From an uncultured Porphyromonadaceae bacterium (lineage in GTDB: Bacteria > Bacteroidota > Bacteroidia > Bacteroidales > Muribaculaceae): a stretch of DNA of 64,000 bases. The notes below the pieces were generated by a model. The model did not search any database, was not told the DNA's origin, and worked only from the letters and a program-made list of their open reading frames with translations. The DNA is taken from assembly GCA_902491625.1 (NCBI GenBank), contig CABUIO010000008.1, positions 13,015 to 77,014 on the forward strand, read 5' to 3'. The translations under genes were made by a program, and so were the position numbers. Shown in pieces: positions 52,910 through 61,632 of the stretch (positions within the stretch are counted from its first letter, which is position 1; each line of letters starts with the position of its first letter).

Positions 52910-53959
52910 TTACGGCAGTTGGTCGTAGATCTCGCGGGCGCGTCTGACCGATGCGCTGAAAGCGTCTATAGGGGATTCGGGCTTTTCGGGCTGCTGCGAA
53001 GTGCTAACGATGGCAGAGGTGGTTTCCGCCGGTGCCTTTTCGAGTTCGGCAACACGGGCTTTGAGGGTGGCGATTTCGGTGTCTTTGGCCTTGATTTCGG
53101 AGGCGTTGCCGTTCAGAGCCTTGTCGATTTTCGCAAGCTGCTCCACGGAGAGGCTTGCCGTGGCCTTGTCGCCCGAAAGCTCCAGTGAATCGAGGGCGAG
53201 GGCGGCGCACAGTGCCGGGAAGATGATAGTAGACATTTGGGGAGTATTTGATTGGTCGTTATTGATTACGGGCGTGGCGGCGTTGGAGGGTCTGAACATG
53301 GCGGCAATGGCCGCGAAGAACCTGCCGAGGCCGCTTTCTCTGTCAGCGACGGGCACATTGGGTATAGGCATACCGGCAGCCGCCATCGCCGAGGCGGTGG
53401 AATCGGTGAGTTTGGGGGCGGTGTCCTCCGGCTCGTCGGTTATTTCATCGACAAAACCCCATTCGAGGGCTTCTTTGGCCGATAGCCAGCCGCCTACTTT
53501 CATAAGGTCAAGGAGTGCTTTGGGGTCTTTTCGGCATTTGGCGGCGTACATGGCGGCAACTCCGGCATCGAGTTTGTCAAGGTCGGCTTTCTGCCTTTCG
53601 AGGGCAGAAATGAGGTCGGCCATCTGGTCGGCGTTGAGGCTCGACCATTTGAAAAACTCGTTGGAGCATTTATGCACGAGGTACCAAGCGGCGGTGTCAA
53701 TGCTGACGTGCTTTGCACCGAGGGCGGCGATAGTCGCTGCGGAGGCGTTCATGCCGACGAAATGCACCGACACGTCGCCGTGCAGCTTGAAAGCGGAGGA
53801 AATAGAAAGTGCGGTGGCGAGTGAGCCGCCTGTGCTGTCGATAAGCACGTGAACTGGTTTCCCGGCGTTTTTGGCGAGTATGTAGTCTACATAATCGCGG
53901 TCGAAGTCGTAGCCTCCGACGAAGCCTTTCAGATGCAGGTTATATTTGGGCTGTGGCAT
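52910..53959 (-). CDS. ClpP-type prohead protease fused to a scaffold domain
   Basis: Residues 1-190 form a ClpP fold: DSTGGSLATALSISSAF, catalytic Ser in GMNASAATIAALGA, His in WYLVHKCS. A linker is followed by a C-terminal part with coiled coil (SEIKAKDTEIATLKARVAELEKA) typical of scaffold proteins. An internal ATG at 53236 (MSTIIFPALCAALALDS) could give a separate scaffold, as with lambda C/Nu3. It processes the prohead before DNA packaging. Confidence 0.85.
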   Translation of the reverse strand: MPQPKYNLHLKGFVGGYDFDRDYVDYILAKNAGKPVHVLIDSTGGSLATALSISSAFKLHGDVSVHFVGMNASAATIAALGAKHVSIDTAAWYLVHKCSNEFFKWSSLNADQMADLISALERQKADLDKLDAGVAAMYAAKCRKDPKALLDLMKVGGWLSAKEALEWGFVDEITDEPEDTAPKLTDSTASAMAAAGMPIPNVPVADRESGLGRFFAAIAAMFRPSNAATPVINNDQSNTPQMSTIIFPALCAALALDSLELSGDKATASLSVEQLAKIDKALNGNASEIKAKDTEIATLKARVAELEKAPAETTSAIVSTSQQPEKPESPIDAFSASVRRAREIYDQLP

Positions 53960-54036
53960 ATCTTAATCGTTGTTTGCCACAAAAGTACCGCAGTAAATAA
54001 AGCGGCTAAAAGACACTGAAATTCACGGAAATTTCG

Positions 54037-54044
54037 TAACTTTG
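54037..54044 (+). promoter_or_regulatory. Promoter -7 element of the Abi gene
   Basis: TAACTTTG lies 5 bases before the first ATG (54049) and 20 before the second (54064). Confidence 0.65.
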
Positions 54045-54048
54045 CAGA

Positions 54049-54945
54049 ATGGGAAATCAAGCAATGACATTAGATAAGCAGGTCAGGCTTCTACGAAGCA
54101 GAGGCATGACTATTGCCGACGAGAACAAAGCCAAAGAGGTTTTGTTAGATGTCGGTTATTATCGTCTTGGTTTCTATTGGTTTCCATTTGAGAAGACTTA
54201 CCCGGCAAAACAAAATCGAACACATGAGTTTGTTGCCGGAGCCAACTTCGATGATGCGGTGAAGCTATATTATTTCGATTACAAATTACGGAGCATACTT
54301 GCGTTTTATATAAACCGAATAGAGATAAACTTTCGCAACTTCCTGACCTACACGCTTTCCAATAATTATACAGATAACCCGCAGTGGTTTGTCGATGATA
54401 CGGTAGTGGCAGAACAGTTTGCGTCGACTTTTGACAGTACGGTTTATACGGCCAGTTTCAAACTGAACTCCGTAATCAGGCAACATCACCGCGTCCATCA
54501 GGAGGATACATACGCCCCTGCATGGAAAACGATAGAATACATGACATTCGGTAGTGTTATAAATCTCTATAAAGCAATAAAGGATAGGCGTCTGAAGATA
54601 GCAATAGCCAATCATTACGGCATACGCTATATAGAGGTCGTTGAAAACTACCTTGAAATAGTAAGGGAACTCCGTAACTATTGCGCCCACGGTAATGTGC
54701 TATATGATTTTGTGCCTTTCAAATATATCAGGAGAGGCCCGGCAGAAGTACGGGGCGCCAGGAATTTTCGTAATCTTAACGGCTCGATAGCAGTAGTCCT
54801 TTATATGCTCAAACAGGTTTCGATAAACCGTTACAATGAAATGGTGGAAGAAATCAAGGCACTTATACGACACTACTCACAATCCCCCAAAGTGGCCGAA
54901 ATAATCGCCAACATAAGCGGATTAGATGCCTCAAATGTAAAATAA
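54049..54945 (+). CDS. Abi family (AbiD/F, Abi_2) abortive-infection protein
   Basis: The protein has 298 residues from 54049; the ATG at 54064 (MTLDKQVRLLRSRG) is also plausible because of the promoter position. Abi_2 features are LLDVGYYRLGFYWFPF near the start and the HEPN-type motif RELRNYCAHG (Arg-x4-His) near residue 220. HEPN proteins of this family are thought to cut RNA during infection. As an AT-rich moron with its own promoter it may exclude other phages. Confidence 0.85.
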   Translation: MGNQAMTLDKQVRLLRSRGMTIADENKAKEVLLDVGYYRLGFYWFPFEKTYPAKQNRTHEFVAGANFDDAVKLYYFDYKLRSILAFYINRIEINFRNFLTYTLSNNYTDNPQWFVDDTVVAEQFASTFDSTVYTASFKLNSVIRQHHRVHQEDTYAPAWKTIEYMTFGSVINLYKAIKDRRLKIAIANHYGIRYIEVVENYLEIVRELRNYCAHGNVLYDFVPFKYIRRGPAEVRGARNFRNLNGSIAVVLYMLKQVSINRYNEMVEEIKALIRHYSQSPKVAEIIANISGLDASNVK

Positions 54946-54990
54946 TCACAACTTTTCTGTTTGAGCCATTGTTATATCAGAAAAAATAAG

Positions 54991-55099
54991 TACCTTTGCA
55001 ACATCATAAGTGCAGCTATCGGTTTTAGTCCCGGTACCAGCACTCTAAAAGGGAAAAGAGGCCGCGCATTTTGTCTGCGCGGCTTCGCCTTTTTATATC
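54991..55099 (+). ncRNA. Small non-coding RNA candidate with intrinsic terminator
   Basis: TTG at 54969 and TACCTTTG at 54991-54998 are 19 bases apart. About 60 bases after the start, a perfect 8-bp hairpin (GCCGCGCA at 55061-55068, TGCGCGGC at 55076-55083) is followed by TTCGCCTTTTTA. No gene fits between. The RNA of about 95 nt lies between the Abi and ArdA genes. Confidence 0.55.
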
Positions 55100-55111
55100 A
55101 GTCTGTCAAGC

Positions 55112-55136
55112 AAAAAAAGGCCGGCTTTCGCCGACC
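55112..55136 (-). terminator. Intrinsic terminator of ardA
   Basis: The minus strand folds GGTCGGC-GAAA-GCCGGCC followed by seven T. It lies about 25 bases after the ArdA stop. Confidence 0.8.
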
Positions 55137-55146
55137 CACCGAGGGA
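55125..55146 (-). repeat. 22-bp repeat, inverted copy at 56542-56563
   Basis: TCCCTCGGTGGGTCGGCGAAAG (written here as TCCCTCGGTG plus GGTCGGCGAAAG) reads on the minus strand here and on the plus strand at 56542-56563. The left copy is part of the ardA terminator. The pair brackets ardA and module E. Confidence 0.8.
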
Positions 55147-55160
55147 GAGAGGCTTACGCT

Positions 55161-55787
55161 TTACCAATGGCGGAACACATAGCCGTTATCCATGTAGTAG
55201 TCGTACATGAACAATTCGCGGCCATAGGCGGCATAGTCGAAGTAGTTTGCGAGATTGCCCATCGTGCGGTCGAGGTCGTAGCACTCGTCAACGATATGCC
55301 GGGCAAAGGCTTCCTCGTCCTCCCACTCGCCGCAGTAGCAGTCCTCGAAGTGGTCGAGGCTCCCGCCTCCCCAATCCACGAAAGCGTCCACGGCCTCCTT
55401 GTCGTGGATTTCCGACAGCCGGATATATTCGGCGATTTTATCCCATGTTTCCTGCCCCATGCAGCTTTCGCAGTACCACTCACGGGGGAAGTTCTCGTAG
55501 TCCTGGAACATCAGCTCCGGGTCGTTTTCGTCGGCGTGGTAAGCCCGGCAGAAGTTGATGAAGTCCTCGTAGCTGTCGAAGGTGGAGAGGTCAACCCACA
55601 GGCCGGAGAGGTCGCCGCCGTTGTATTTGGCGTATGTTCCGCAGTAGAGCGACGGATTTTCGTCGCGGTAGTCGGCCTCGTGTTCGGTGATGGCCTCGCG
55701 CAGCGATTCGGGCGTGTAGTCGAGTTCTTCGAGGCGGTCGATGATAACCTGACGGAGAGGGAGGTTGGCGTTAAGAATTTCTTTCAT
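55161..55787 (-). CDS. ardA: Antirestriction protein ArdA
   Basis: The 208-residue, strongly acidic protein has the ArdA signature YCGTYAKYNGGDLSGLWVDLS (split here as YCGTYAKYNGG and DLSGLWVDLS), FCRAYHADENDPELMFQDYENFP and the C-terminal YGRELFMYDYYMDNGYVFR. ArdA mimics DNA and blocks type I restriction enzymes. It protects incoming phage DNA. Its leader shares the GCGTAAAAG element of the divergent modules, and an intrinsic terminator follows. Confidence 0.93.
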   Translation of the reverse strand: MKEILNANLPLRQVIIDRLEELDYTPESLREAITEHEADYRDENPSLYCGTYAKYNGGDLSGLWVDLSTFDSYEDFINFCRAYHADENDPELMFQDYENFPREWYCESCMGQETWDKIAEYIRLSEIHDKEAVDAFVDWGGGSLDHFEDCYCGEWEDEEAFARHIVDECYDLDRTMGNLANYFDYAAYGRELFMYDYYMDNGYVFRHW

Positions 55788-55942
55788 GTCTGTATGAATT
55801 GAGGGTTTGAATGAATGATTTCGTGTAAAAGCTCTTTCTTTTACGCTGCCCTCAAAGTTGCTCCCGGCGGTGTTTCAAGACAAGGCTCTGAAAGAAAATA
55901 CGCTCTGCAAGAGGAAGATTTTCAGAAAGATGCAGTTTAGCC

Positions 55943-56541
55943 TTGTCGCGCCGCAGGGAGCTATTAACTTTGCGGAGTAAAAGGAAGGGCGCGAAATCAA
56001 TCATGCCCTCGGTTCACAATGAAAGAAAATCAGCCAGCCGGGAGTGTCGGGTATCGACAGCCGCGACACATACAACGTACAGCCCGAACCCACCGGGGCA
56101 TCAACGACACTGCCAACGGCCATACAGACAACCACACATACGCCATACGGCGGCAACGGAGGCGTTGAAATCTCCACCTGCTACTACGGCAAAACATCAA
56201 CTCCGCGAGGCTTGCCCTGCCGACAACGATTCATGTTCCATACGGAGAGAACTTACCACAGCCAAACAGCGAAAGCCAAAGGAGGAAGGAACAGTGCCAT
56301 ATATAAAAAGGAAAGTCCGCCACAAGGCAGACCGTCCGAATAATAATGAGTGGGCGAAGCGTGAGCCTGACGTCCACGGCTGCAACTGCGGCGCACAGTG
56401 CGAGGAAGCCCGGCATATCGTCGCAAGCTACGGCCACGCAGGGCAATGAGTGTCTTCGGATATGCCGCCAATGACCGCATTATCCTATCAACGGCTACAT
56501 CAGGATAACAGCCATGTGTTCAAGTCCTGAAAACGCAAGCC
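55943..56541 (+). ncRNA. Candidate non-coding transcription unit, module E
   Basis: TTG at 55943 and TAACTTTG at 55965-55972 are 19 bases apart. The start GTAAAAGGAAGG..AAATCAATCATGCC resembles modules A-D. A long Arg/His/Thr-rich frame follows the ATG but overlaps another open frame and resembles nothing. The unit ends at the 22-bp repeat at 56542. Confidence 0.45.
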
Positions 56542-56572
56542 TCCCTCGGTGGGTCGGCGAAAGGCAGCCCAT

Positions 56573-57004
56573 TCAGAACACGCATGGCAAAAGCGAGCGT
56601 TGCCCCACCGCCTTAACCTCAATCTCCCACACGGCAGGGTCGCCACCGGGAAGCCCCGTCTTCCTTGTGAGCGACACTTTGGGAAATGGCGGCTCGGCTG
56701 CGCCGATCAGCCAAGACCTGCCGCTTACGTCGGTAATGACAAACCCCATCTGAATATCTATACGCAGAAATTTCGATGTGCGGAATTTCAAAGTCGCCGT
56801 TTCCACGGGCGCGCCGTGGCTGCACTCGCTGACCGCCTCGGCGGTAGCGTTTGCAAACGGCACTTCCTCCACATCGGTATGGGCGGCCACGGTAAGCCCG
56901 GCCATAGCCATTTCACGCAGGTTGGGCTGTAATTTCTCGCAGTCGACAACCCCGACAAACCGTATGCCGGGAAGCGACAGTTTCGGTACGAGGGGCGATT
57001 TCAT
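56573..57004 (-). CDS. Phage protein, unknown
   Basis: The 143-residue protein is beta-rich (VETATLKFRTSKFLRIDIQMGFVITDVSGRSWLIG, as successive strands). It overlaps the zinc-ribbon gene by ATGA. Probably part of the early or middle region. No family was recognised. Confidence 0.6.
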   Translation of the reverse strand: MKSPLVPKLSLPGIRFVGVVDCEKLQPNLREMAMAGLTVAAHTDVEEVPFANATAEAVSECSHGAPVETATLKFRTSKFLRIDIQMGFVITDVSGRSWLIGAAEPPFPKVSLTRKTGLPGGDPAVWEIEVKAVGQRSLLPCVF

Positions 57005-57273
57005 ACCTTAATCGTCTGTGTAATCTTCAACTCGCCGGAATAGCCACGGGCTTTAAGCTCGTCGATAAGCTGCCGGGGCGTGAAGTTGGCGAGGTCGGGA
57101 TTGGTGAACACTCTCTTTAATTTCTTTCGTGAGTGGTGGTATTCGCGTTTCGCGGCGTTCACACACTCCTTGCATCGGTAACTCAGGCCGTCGGGAGCCG
57201 ATGCCATTCTCCCGAAGCTCTCCAGCGGTAACTCGCGGTTACAGCCGGAGCAGATTTTGGTCGTTTCAGACAT
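57001..57273 (-). CDS. Zinc-ribbon phage protein (HNH-like zinc finger)
   Basis: The 90-residue protein has CSGCNRELPLESFG and YRCKECVNAAKREYH, two Cys pairs that form a zinc knuckle common in small phage and HNH-associated proteins. The C-terminal LIDELKARGYSGELK is a short helix-strand. No His-Asn-His active site is complete, so nuclease activity is doubtful. Confidence 0.65.
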   Translation of the reverse strand: MSETTKICSGCNRELPLESFGRMASAPDGLSYRCKECVNAAKREYHHSRKKLKRVFTNPDLANFTPRQLIDELKARGYSGELKITQTIKV

Positions 57274-57358
57274 AATTATTACAGATATTGTTGATATAAC
57301 GATTATTACCTATATTTTGCACAGTATAAAACCGCGCTGAACTCGGTACGATTTTTAT

Positions 57359-57847
57359 TCAGTTTTCGCTGTTTTTTCCTTTGTCGCGGTGTCGCTTGAC
57401 ATATATTTTCTTTCTAACCCGGTCGAGGCGTTTTTTGACCGAGTTGTAGTTTGTATCATTGAACTCTATGCCGTGCATCGCCATCCATGCCTCCAGCATA
57501 TAGTCAATGCGCGAGCCTTTGATGTATGTTTTCACATAATAGTCGTGCAGTTCGAGGTCGAACAGGTCGCGTAGAGTTTCGACGAGGGCGTTAATGCCCT
57601 GCGGCGATACATAGTTGAACTGGCGCGGGTCTTTGGCCGGGAAGGAAGGTATAGCCACGGCCACGCAGCCCTGTGGCGCGGGCCGGGGCACATAGTCCGA
57701 CGGCGGCACGTCGAGGAGGGCTTTAAGACGTTTGGATTCCACGCTGCCGCGCACGAGGCGCACGGTGTACTGCGAGCCGCCGTGCCTGTGGCGGAACCAC
57801 TGCGCCATAAATGCTTCAAGAGGGAGGTAAATAAGGAAGTCGTTCAT
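57359..57847 (-). CDS. Phage early protein, unknown
   Basis: The 162-residue protein starts MNDFLIYLPLEAFMAQWF and ends in a basic stretch (KKRLDRVRKKIYVKRHRDKG). It lies beside the candidate origin and primase, so a replication role is possible. No motif was recognised. Confidence 0.65.
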   Translation of the reverse strand: MNDFLIYLPLEAFMAQWFRHRHGGSQYTVRLVRGSVESKRLKALLDVPPSDYVPRPAPQGCVAVAIPSFPAKDPRQFNYVSPQGINALVETLRDLFDLELHDYYVKTYIKGSRIDYMLEAWMAMHGIEFNDTNYNSVKKRLDRVRKKIYVKRHRDKGKNSEN

Positions 57848-57879
57848 ATCCGGGTATTTTAGGTTTATATTTTTATTGT

Positions 57880-58140
57880 TAATTCAGTGGGAAAAGAGGT
57901 GTAACCGCCGGAACCGCGCAACCGCCCGGAAGAGGCAAAGGCAATCCCCACGAAGCCACGCATTTAAGATATTTTTCTTTCTTTTCAAAAAGAGAAAAAT
58001 AAGGTAAATCGGTTGTCGGCGGTTGCAAAACCGGCAAACGGTGGCTTGCGGTGGCTGTGCGGTTGTCAAAGGTTGCAGACATTAAAGTGTTGATTTATAG
58101 CGCAGTGGCGGCGGTGGCTGTGGTAACTATCGGTTTTCAT
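57880..58140. other. Candidate phage replication origin
   Basis: The gene-free stretch beside the primase-helicase gene has repeated GGTTG/CAACC words on both strands: GTAACCGCCGG, GCAACCGCCCGG on one side and CGGTTGTCGGCGGTTGC, GCGGTTGTC on the other. Between them lies an AT-rich segment at about 57962-58008 with TTTTTCTTTCTTTTC and AGAGAAAAATAA that can melt. Iterons plus AT-rich DNA next to a replication gene suggest an origin. Confidence 0.5.
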
Positions 58141-58157
58141 AAGATTTGCTGAAAAAA

Positions 58158-61100
58158 TCAAAAAGGAAGGCTTGATTGGCCGGAGCCGCCCGTGGAAGGC
58201 TTACTGATTTGATTTTCATGCTCTTGCTGTTCTTCCTCCGTCATGGCCGAGGTGTCGGCGGTGAGATAGAGGTGATAAAGCTGCTGCACCTGGTCGTAAT
58301 CGAAAGCCAGTGCCGTATCGACATCGTAAAGCTGCCGTCCGGCGGTGCCGCCCTCTCCAAACTCCTTTACAGGCTGTCCGTACTGGTTCATCTTATAGAA
58401 CTTGCGCTTGACAATGCCGAGGCATGGCGCGGAGCGTTCAAGATACTTGCGCATATCGTCTTCGGAGAGTATAAGCTGTTTTGTCGAGCGCGCCTTATCG
58501 GTCTGATAATGCTGAATAATACGGCGGTCGCGTATTATGAGTATATTCTTCGGCTCTGAAAACTCTCTTGTCGCGGAAGTGCCGTGAAGCCTCAGGCTCG
58601 ACACATTGCGGTTAATGCGAAAGTCGCCCTCCTGGTATAGCCGCCCTTCCTGATAAAGCACATGAACAAAGTTCCAGAAAGAGGCCACTTCGTCGGAGCG
58701 TTCTGTGATCGAGTGCTGTTCAACCAGCATATCGACGCAGATATCAAGAAGATTCTCGTAAGAGAAAGGCACAGGGAGGATTTTTTCAAGCGTTCTCAAT
58801 GAGGCGAGCACCACAACCCAGTTCATATACATACGGTCTGACACAGTTTTGCCGCTCCGGGAGATACGGTTCACTACCTCTGTACGGGTAAGTGCGCAAA
58901 AATGGGGAAAATCCTCCACGAAGCGGTCGCGGTGTCTTACTACTTCCATAGTAAGGTGGCACACACCGCGACGGTTCAGCTCCATAAGCTCGGCGAAGCG
59001 TTGCCGTTCCTCCAGTGTGTATGTGGTCTTGTTGACAGTTATGTGCAGAATACGCGTGAACAGGGCGGGGTCGATAGTCGGCATTTCCTGACCCGACAGG
59101 ATAACGCCGCAGTTCACGTTGACACGTTCCACATCGCCGTCTTTCATCTTGCCGCGTCCTACGCCGTCCCACATTGATTTCAGCAGTTCCACCTTTCGCC
59201 ACTCGATAGAGTTCTTGTATTCGTCGAAATGCACGAGGCAGTTGGCTGTCTGTTCCAAAGCCTTGTTAATGGCCGGGTATGTTTCGCCCTCGTAATTTAT
59301 CGGCTTGTTCGAGCTTGTAAAAAAGCCTTTCATGGCTTTGCCAAGCTGTGATTTGCCCGATTGCGGCTTGCCGAAAATATTGAAAATCGGGAAAAACTCG
59401 AACTGTTCAAAAATGAAGTCGCGGAAAAGCGTGGCGAAAATAAAAGCTATCGCCACCTTGCCGTTGTCGCCGAACACGTCGACAAACAGTTTCAGATACT
59501 CGGCCATCGACACGTCGGCCTTGTGGGTATAGGTGAAAGATTTCTCGAAAGCGAAGCGCAGCCGGTTGTCGCGGTACATCACCGAGAAAGCCGGGAGATA
59601 GAAAATGCCGTAACCCCGGAGGCTCACCATTCCTATTTCATCGACGCGGATAAAACGGTCTGTATAAATGCCGTCGCCATAAGCGAAGAATCCCTCCGGC
59701 TGCCAGCCGAGGGTGCGGATACGTTTGGCCGATTCGCTCTTTCTGAAGATGTATTCCTCGACGCGCATAAGGTCGTCGATTTTGCCGAGCCACACATAAC
59801 GCCCGGCAATGTTTATCTTCTTTCTGAACAGAGCGAGATTCACGAGGTCGTCCGGCTCCAGAGGTATAATGGCGTCGTGGCCAAGGTCGTTGACGATTTT
59901 ATAAAGCCTCGTCATGGAGCCTTCGTCGGGAATATCGTACATAGGCAGCAGAATGAAGTTTGAAAGTCGTATGACCTCGCTCTGTTTGCCATAGGTGCAG
60001 TAGCAGTTATTGGCAATAAAGAACCCATAGCGGCTGAACAGGTCGCGCTCGTTCTCGCTCTCCGCGCCGTCCTTGCCCGATTCATTGCGCTTGCGCATCT
60101 GCGCCGAGTTAAAGGCCAGTTTCCAGGCGGTGCGTTCCTTATATTTCTTGATAAGCTGTTCGAGATACATAGAGGCGAGTGTCGCGTCCTCTATGGCTGC
60201 GAGCATGGCGCACAAGTCCTTGATAACCTCCGTGCGTCCTAACTGCGTCGTGGGGGCGAGAAATGCTTTCTCGGCATACCACAGCACAAAATCCTGTTCT
60301 TCGAGCGAAGAAAGGATAGCCGGAGTGGTGCAATAGCTGTCGGGGTCGTTCTTTTCTGCTCCGTTGTCAAGCGGAATCTCGCGTACCACAACGCGGAATC
60401 CGCGGTCTACGGCCTCGCGTCCGTTCTTCATCACGGCCTTTGTCCCCGGCGAATAAATCTCGCCCTCTTTGGGTATCTCGCTGTCGGGTATAAAACAAAG
60501 AGTGTCGGAAATACCTTTAATGGCCTCGAACTGCGTGGCAGTCCACTCCGTACCGAGGGCGGCCACTGCATTGTCGCTGCCGACAGACTGGAGGCGCAGC
60601 ACATCGGGCGCGCCCTCCACCACATACAGGAACCCCGCCTTTCGCGCGGCTTTCCTTGCTATCTCGATGCCGAAAACGGTATTTCCTTTCTTGTAGACGC
60701 ATGAGGTCGTGGAATTGAGATATTTGCAGTCCGTATTATCGTCAAGGCTCCGGGCGGTATATGCTATCACGCGCCCGAACCTGTCGCGTATGGGTATGGT
60801 GATACGGTTGGCGAACATGAAAGAGAAGTGTCCGTCCTCTCTCTTCCTGATCATGCCGGTGTCAAGAAGTGCTTCGAGGCTGACGCCTTTCTGTTTGACG
60901 AACTCGAAAAACTCTTTGGGATAAGGAGCATAACCTATCCCGTTTGCCCGGCAATATTCAAGCGTCCAGCGTTTCGAGGCGTAAGAGCAGGCGCGTTTGG
61001 CCGCGGTGTTGCCGGCCACAAGCGACTGCTCGAAAAACTGCTGCACCGTTTCCAGTGCCGCGAGGTCGCCCTCACGCTGAAGGGCGAGCTTGCGCTGCTC

Positions 61101-61409
61101 GTCGGTAAGGTTGTGGGGAGCTTCCTCGACGGGTATGTTATACAGCCCGGCTATATGGCGTATAGCGTCGGGGTATGACATATTCCTGTTTTCCATAAGG
61201 AATCTCACGGCTCCGCCACCCTCGCCGCAACTGAAGCATTTGTATATGTTGCGTCGCGGGTCGACATGGAAAGATGCCGTGCGCTCGGAGTGGAAAGGGC
61301 ACAGCCCTGTCCAGCCGGAGCCGCTGCGCCGCAACTGCACGAAATCTTTCACGACATCGTATATCTGCACCGCGTCGAGAACAGCGTCTATCGTTTTCTG
61401 CGCTATCAT
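58158..61409 (-). CDS. Primase-helicase (CHC2 zinc, Toprim and P-loop ATPase domains)
   Basis: The ATG at 61409 (MIAQKTIDAVLDAVQ) was chosen since it follows the upstream stop at 61412; 1083 residues. Domains in order are the CHC2 zinc finger (CPFHSE..CFSCGEGG), Toprim catalytic core (YVVEGAPDVLRLQS), and a C-terminal ATPase with Walker A GKPQSGKSQ and Walker B CLVHFDEY. It should prime and unwind DNA for phage replication. It is the largest early gene. Confidence 0.9.
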   Translation of the reverse strand: MIAQKTIDAVLDAVQIYDVVKDFVQLRRSGSGWTGLCPFHSERTASFHVDPRRNIYKCFSCGEGGGAVRFLMENRNMSYPDAIRHIAGLYNIPVEEAPHNLTDEQRKLALQREGDLAALETVQQFFEQSLVAGNTAAKRACSYASKRWTLEYCRANGIGYAPYPKEFFEFVKQKGVSLEALLDTGMIRKREDGHFSFMFANRITIPIRDRFGRVIAYTARSLDDNTDCKYLNSTTSCVYKKGNTVFGIEIARKAARKAGFLYVVEGAPDVLRLQSVGSDNAVAALGTEWTATQFEAIKGISDTLCFIPDSEIPKEGEIYSPGTKAVMKNGREAVDRGFRVVVREIPLDNGAEKNDPDSYCTTPAILSSLEEQDFVLWYAEKAFLAPTTQLGRTEVIKDLCAMLAAIEDATLASMYLEQLIKKYKERTAWKLAFNSAQMRKRNESGKDGAESENERDLFSRYGFFIANNCYCTYGKQSEVIRLSNFILLPMYDIPDEGSMTRLYKIVNDLGHDAIIPLEPDDLVNLALFRKKINIAGRYVWLGKIDDLMRVEEYIFRKSESAKRIRTLGWQPEGFFAYGDGIYTDRFIRVDEIGMVSLRGYGIFYLPAFSVMYRDNRLRFAFEKSFTYTHKADVSMAEYLKLFVDVFGDNGKVAIAFIFATLFRDFIFEQFEFFPIFNIFGKPQSGKSQLGKAMKGFFTSSNKPINYEGETYPAINKALEQTANCLVHFDEYKNSIEWRKVELLKSMWDGVGRGKMKDGDVERVNVNCGVILSGQEMPTIDPALFTRILHITVNKTTYTLEERQRFAELMELNRRGVCHLTMEVVRHRDRFVEDFPHFCALTRTEVVNRISRSGKTVSDRMYMNWVVVLASLRTLEKILPVPFSYENLLDICVDMLVEQHSITERSDEVASFWNFVHVLYQEGRLYQEGDFRINRNVSSLRLHGTSATREFSEPKNILIIRDRRIIQHYQTDKARSTKQLILSEDDMRKYLERSAPCLGIVKRKFYKMNQYGQPVKEFGEGGTAGRQLYDVDTALAFDYDQVQQLYHLYLTADTSAMTEEEQQEHENQISKPSTGGSGQSSLPF

Positions 61410-61411
61410 GG

Positions 61412-61618
61412 CTACACCTGTCGTTTCCAGAAGCGTAAAATTTCGCTTCCGAGATAGAACTTTACTTTGCGGTTTCCGATAGTACGATAGCCGCATTTGA
61501 TAATTCTTTGCTTATCGGTATAAAGCCGCAAGGTATCGCGGTGTATTCCAAGTAGCTCACAGGTTTGGCTTATGGAATAACGTGCAGTTGCAATAATTTG
61601 GGGTTCGGTAGCTTTCAT
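61412..61618 (-). CDS. Excisionase-like HTH protein (MerR/HTH_17)
   Basis: The 68-residue protein has ARYSISQTCELLGIHRDTLRLYTDKQRI, a winged helix-turn-helix of excisionase type, followed by the basic NRKVKFYLGSEILRFWK. It sits at the head of the early operon. It may steer the integrase or control early genes. Confidence 0.75.
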   Translation of the reverse strand: MKATEPQIIATARYSISQTCELLGIHRDTLRLYTDKQRIIKCGYRTIGNRKVKFYLGSEILRFWKRQV

Positions 61619-61632
61619 ATACGGGAACCTTA

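Noticed and set aside
55943..56449. 168-aa plus-strand frame in module E
   Set aside because: Overlaps another open frame, start lies upstream of the promoter, and composition is atypical. Left as a non-coding transcript candidate.
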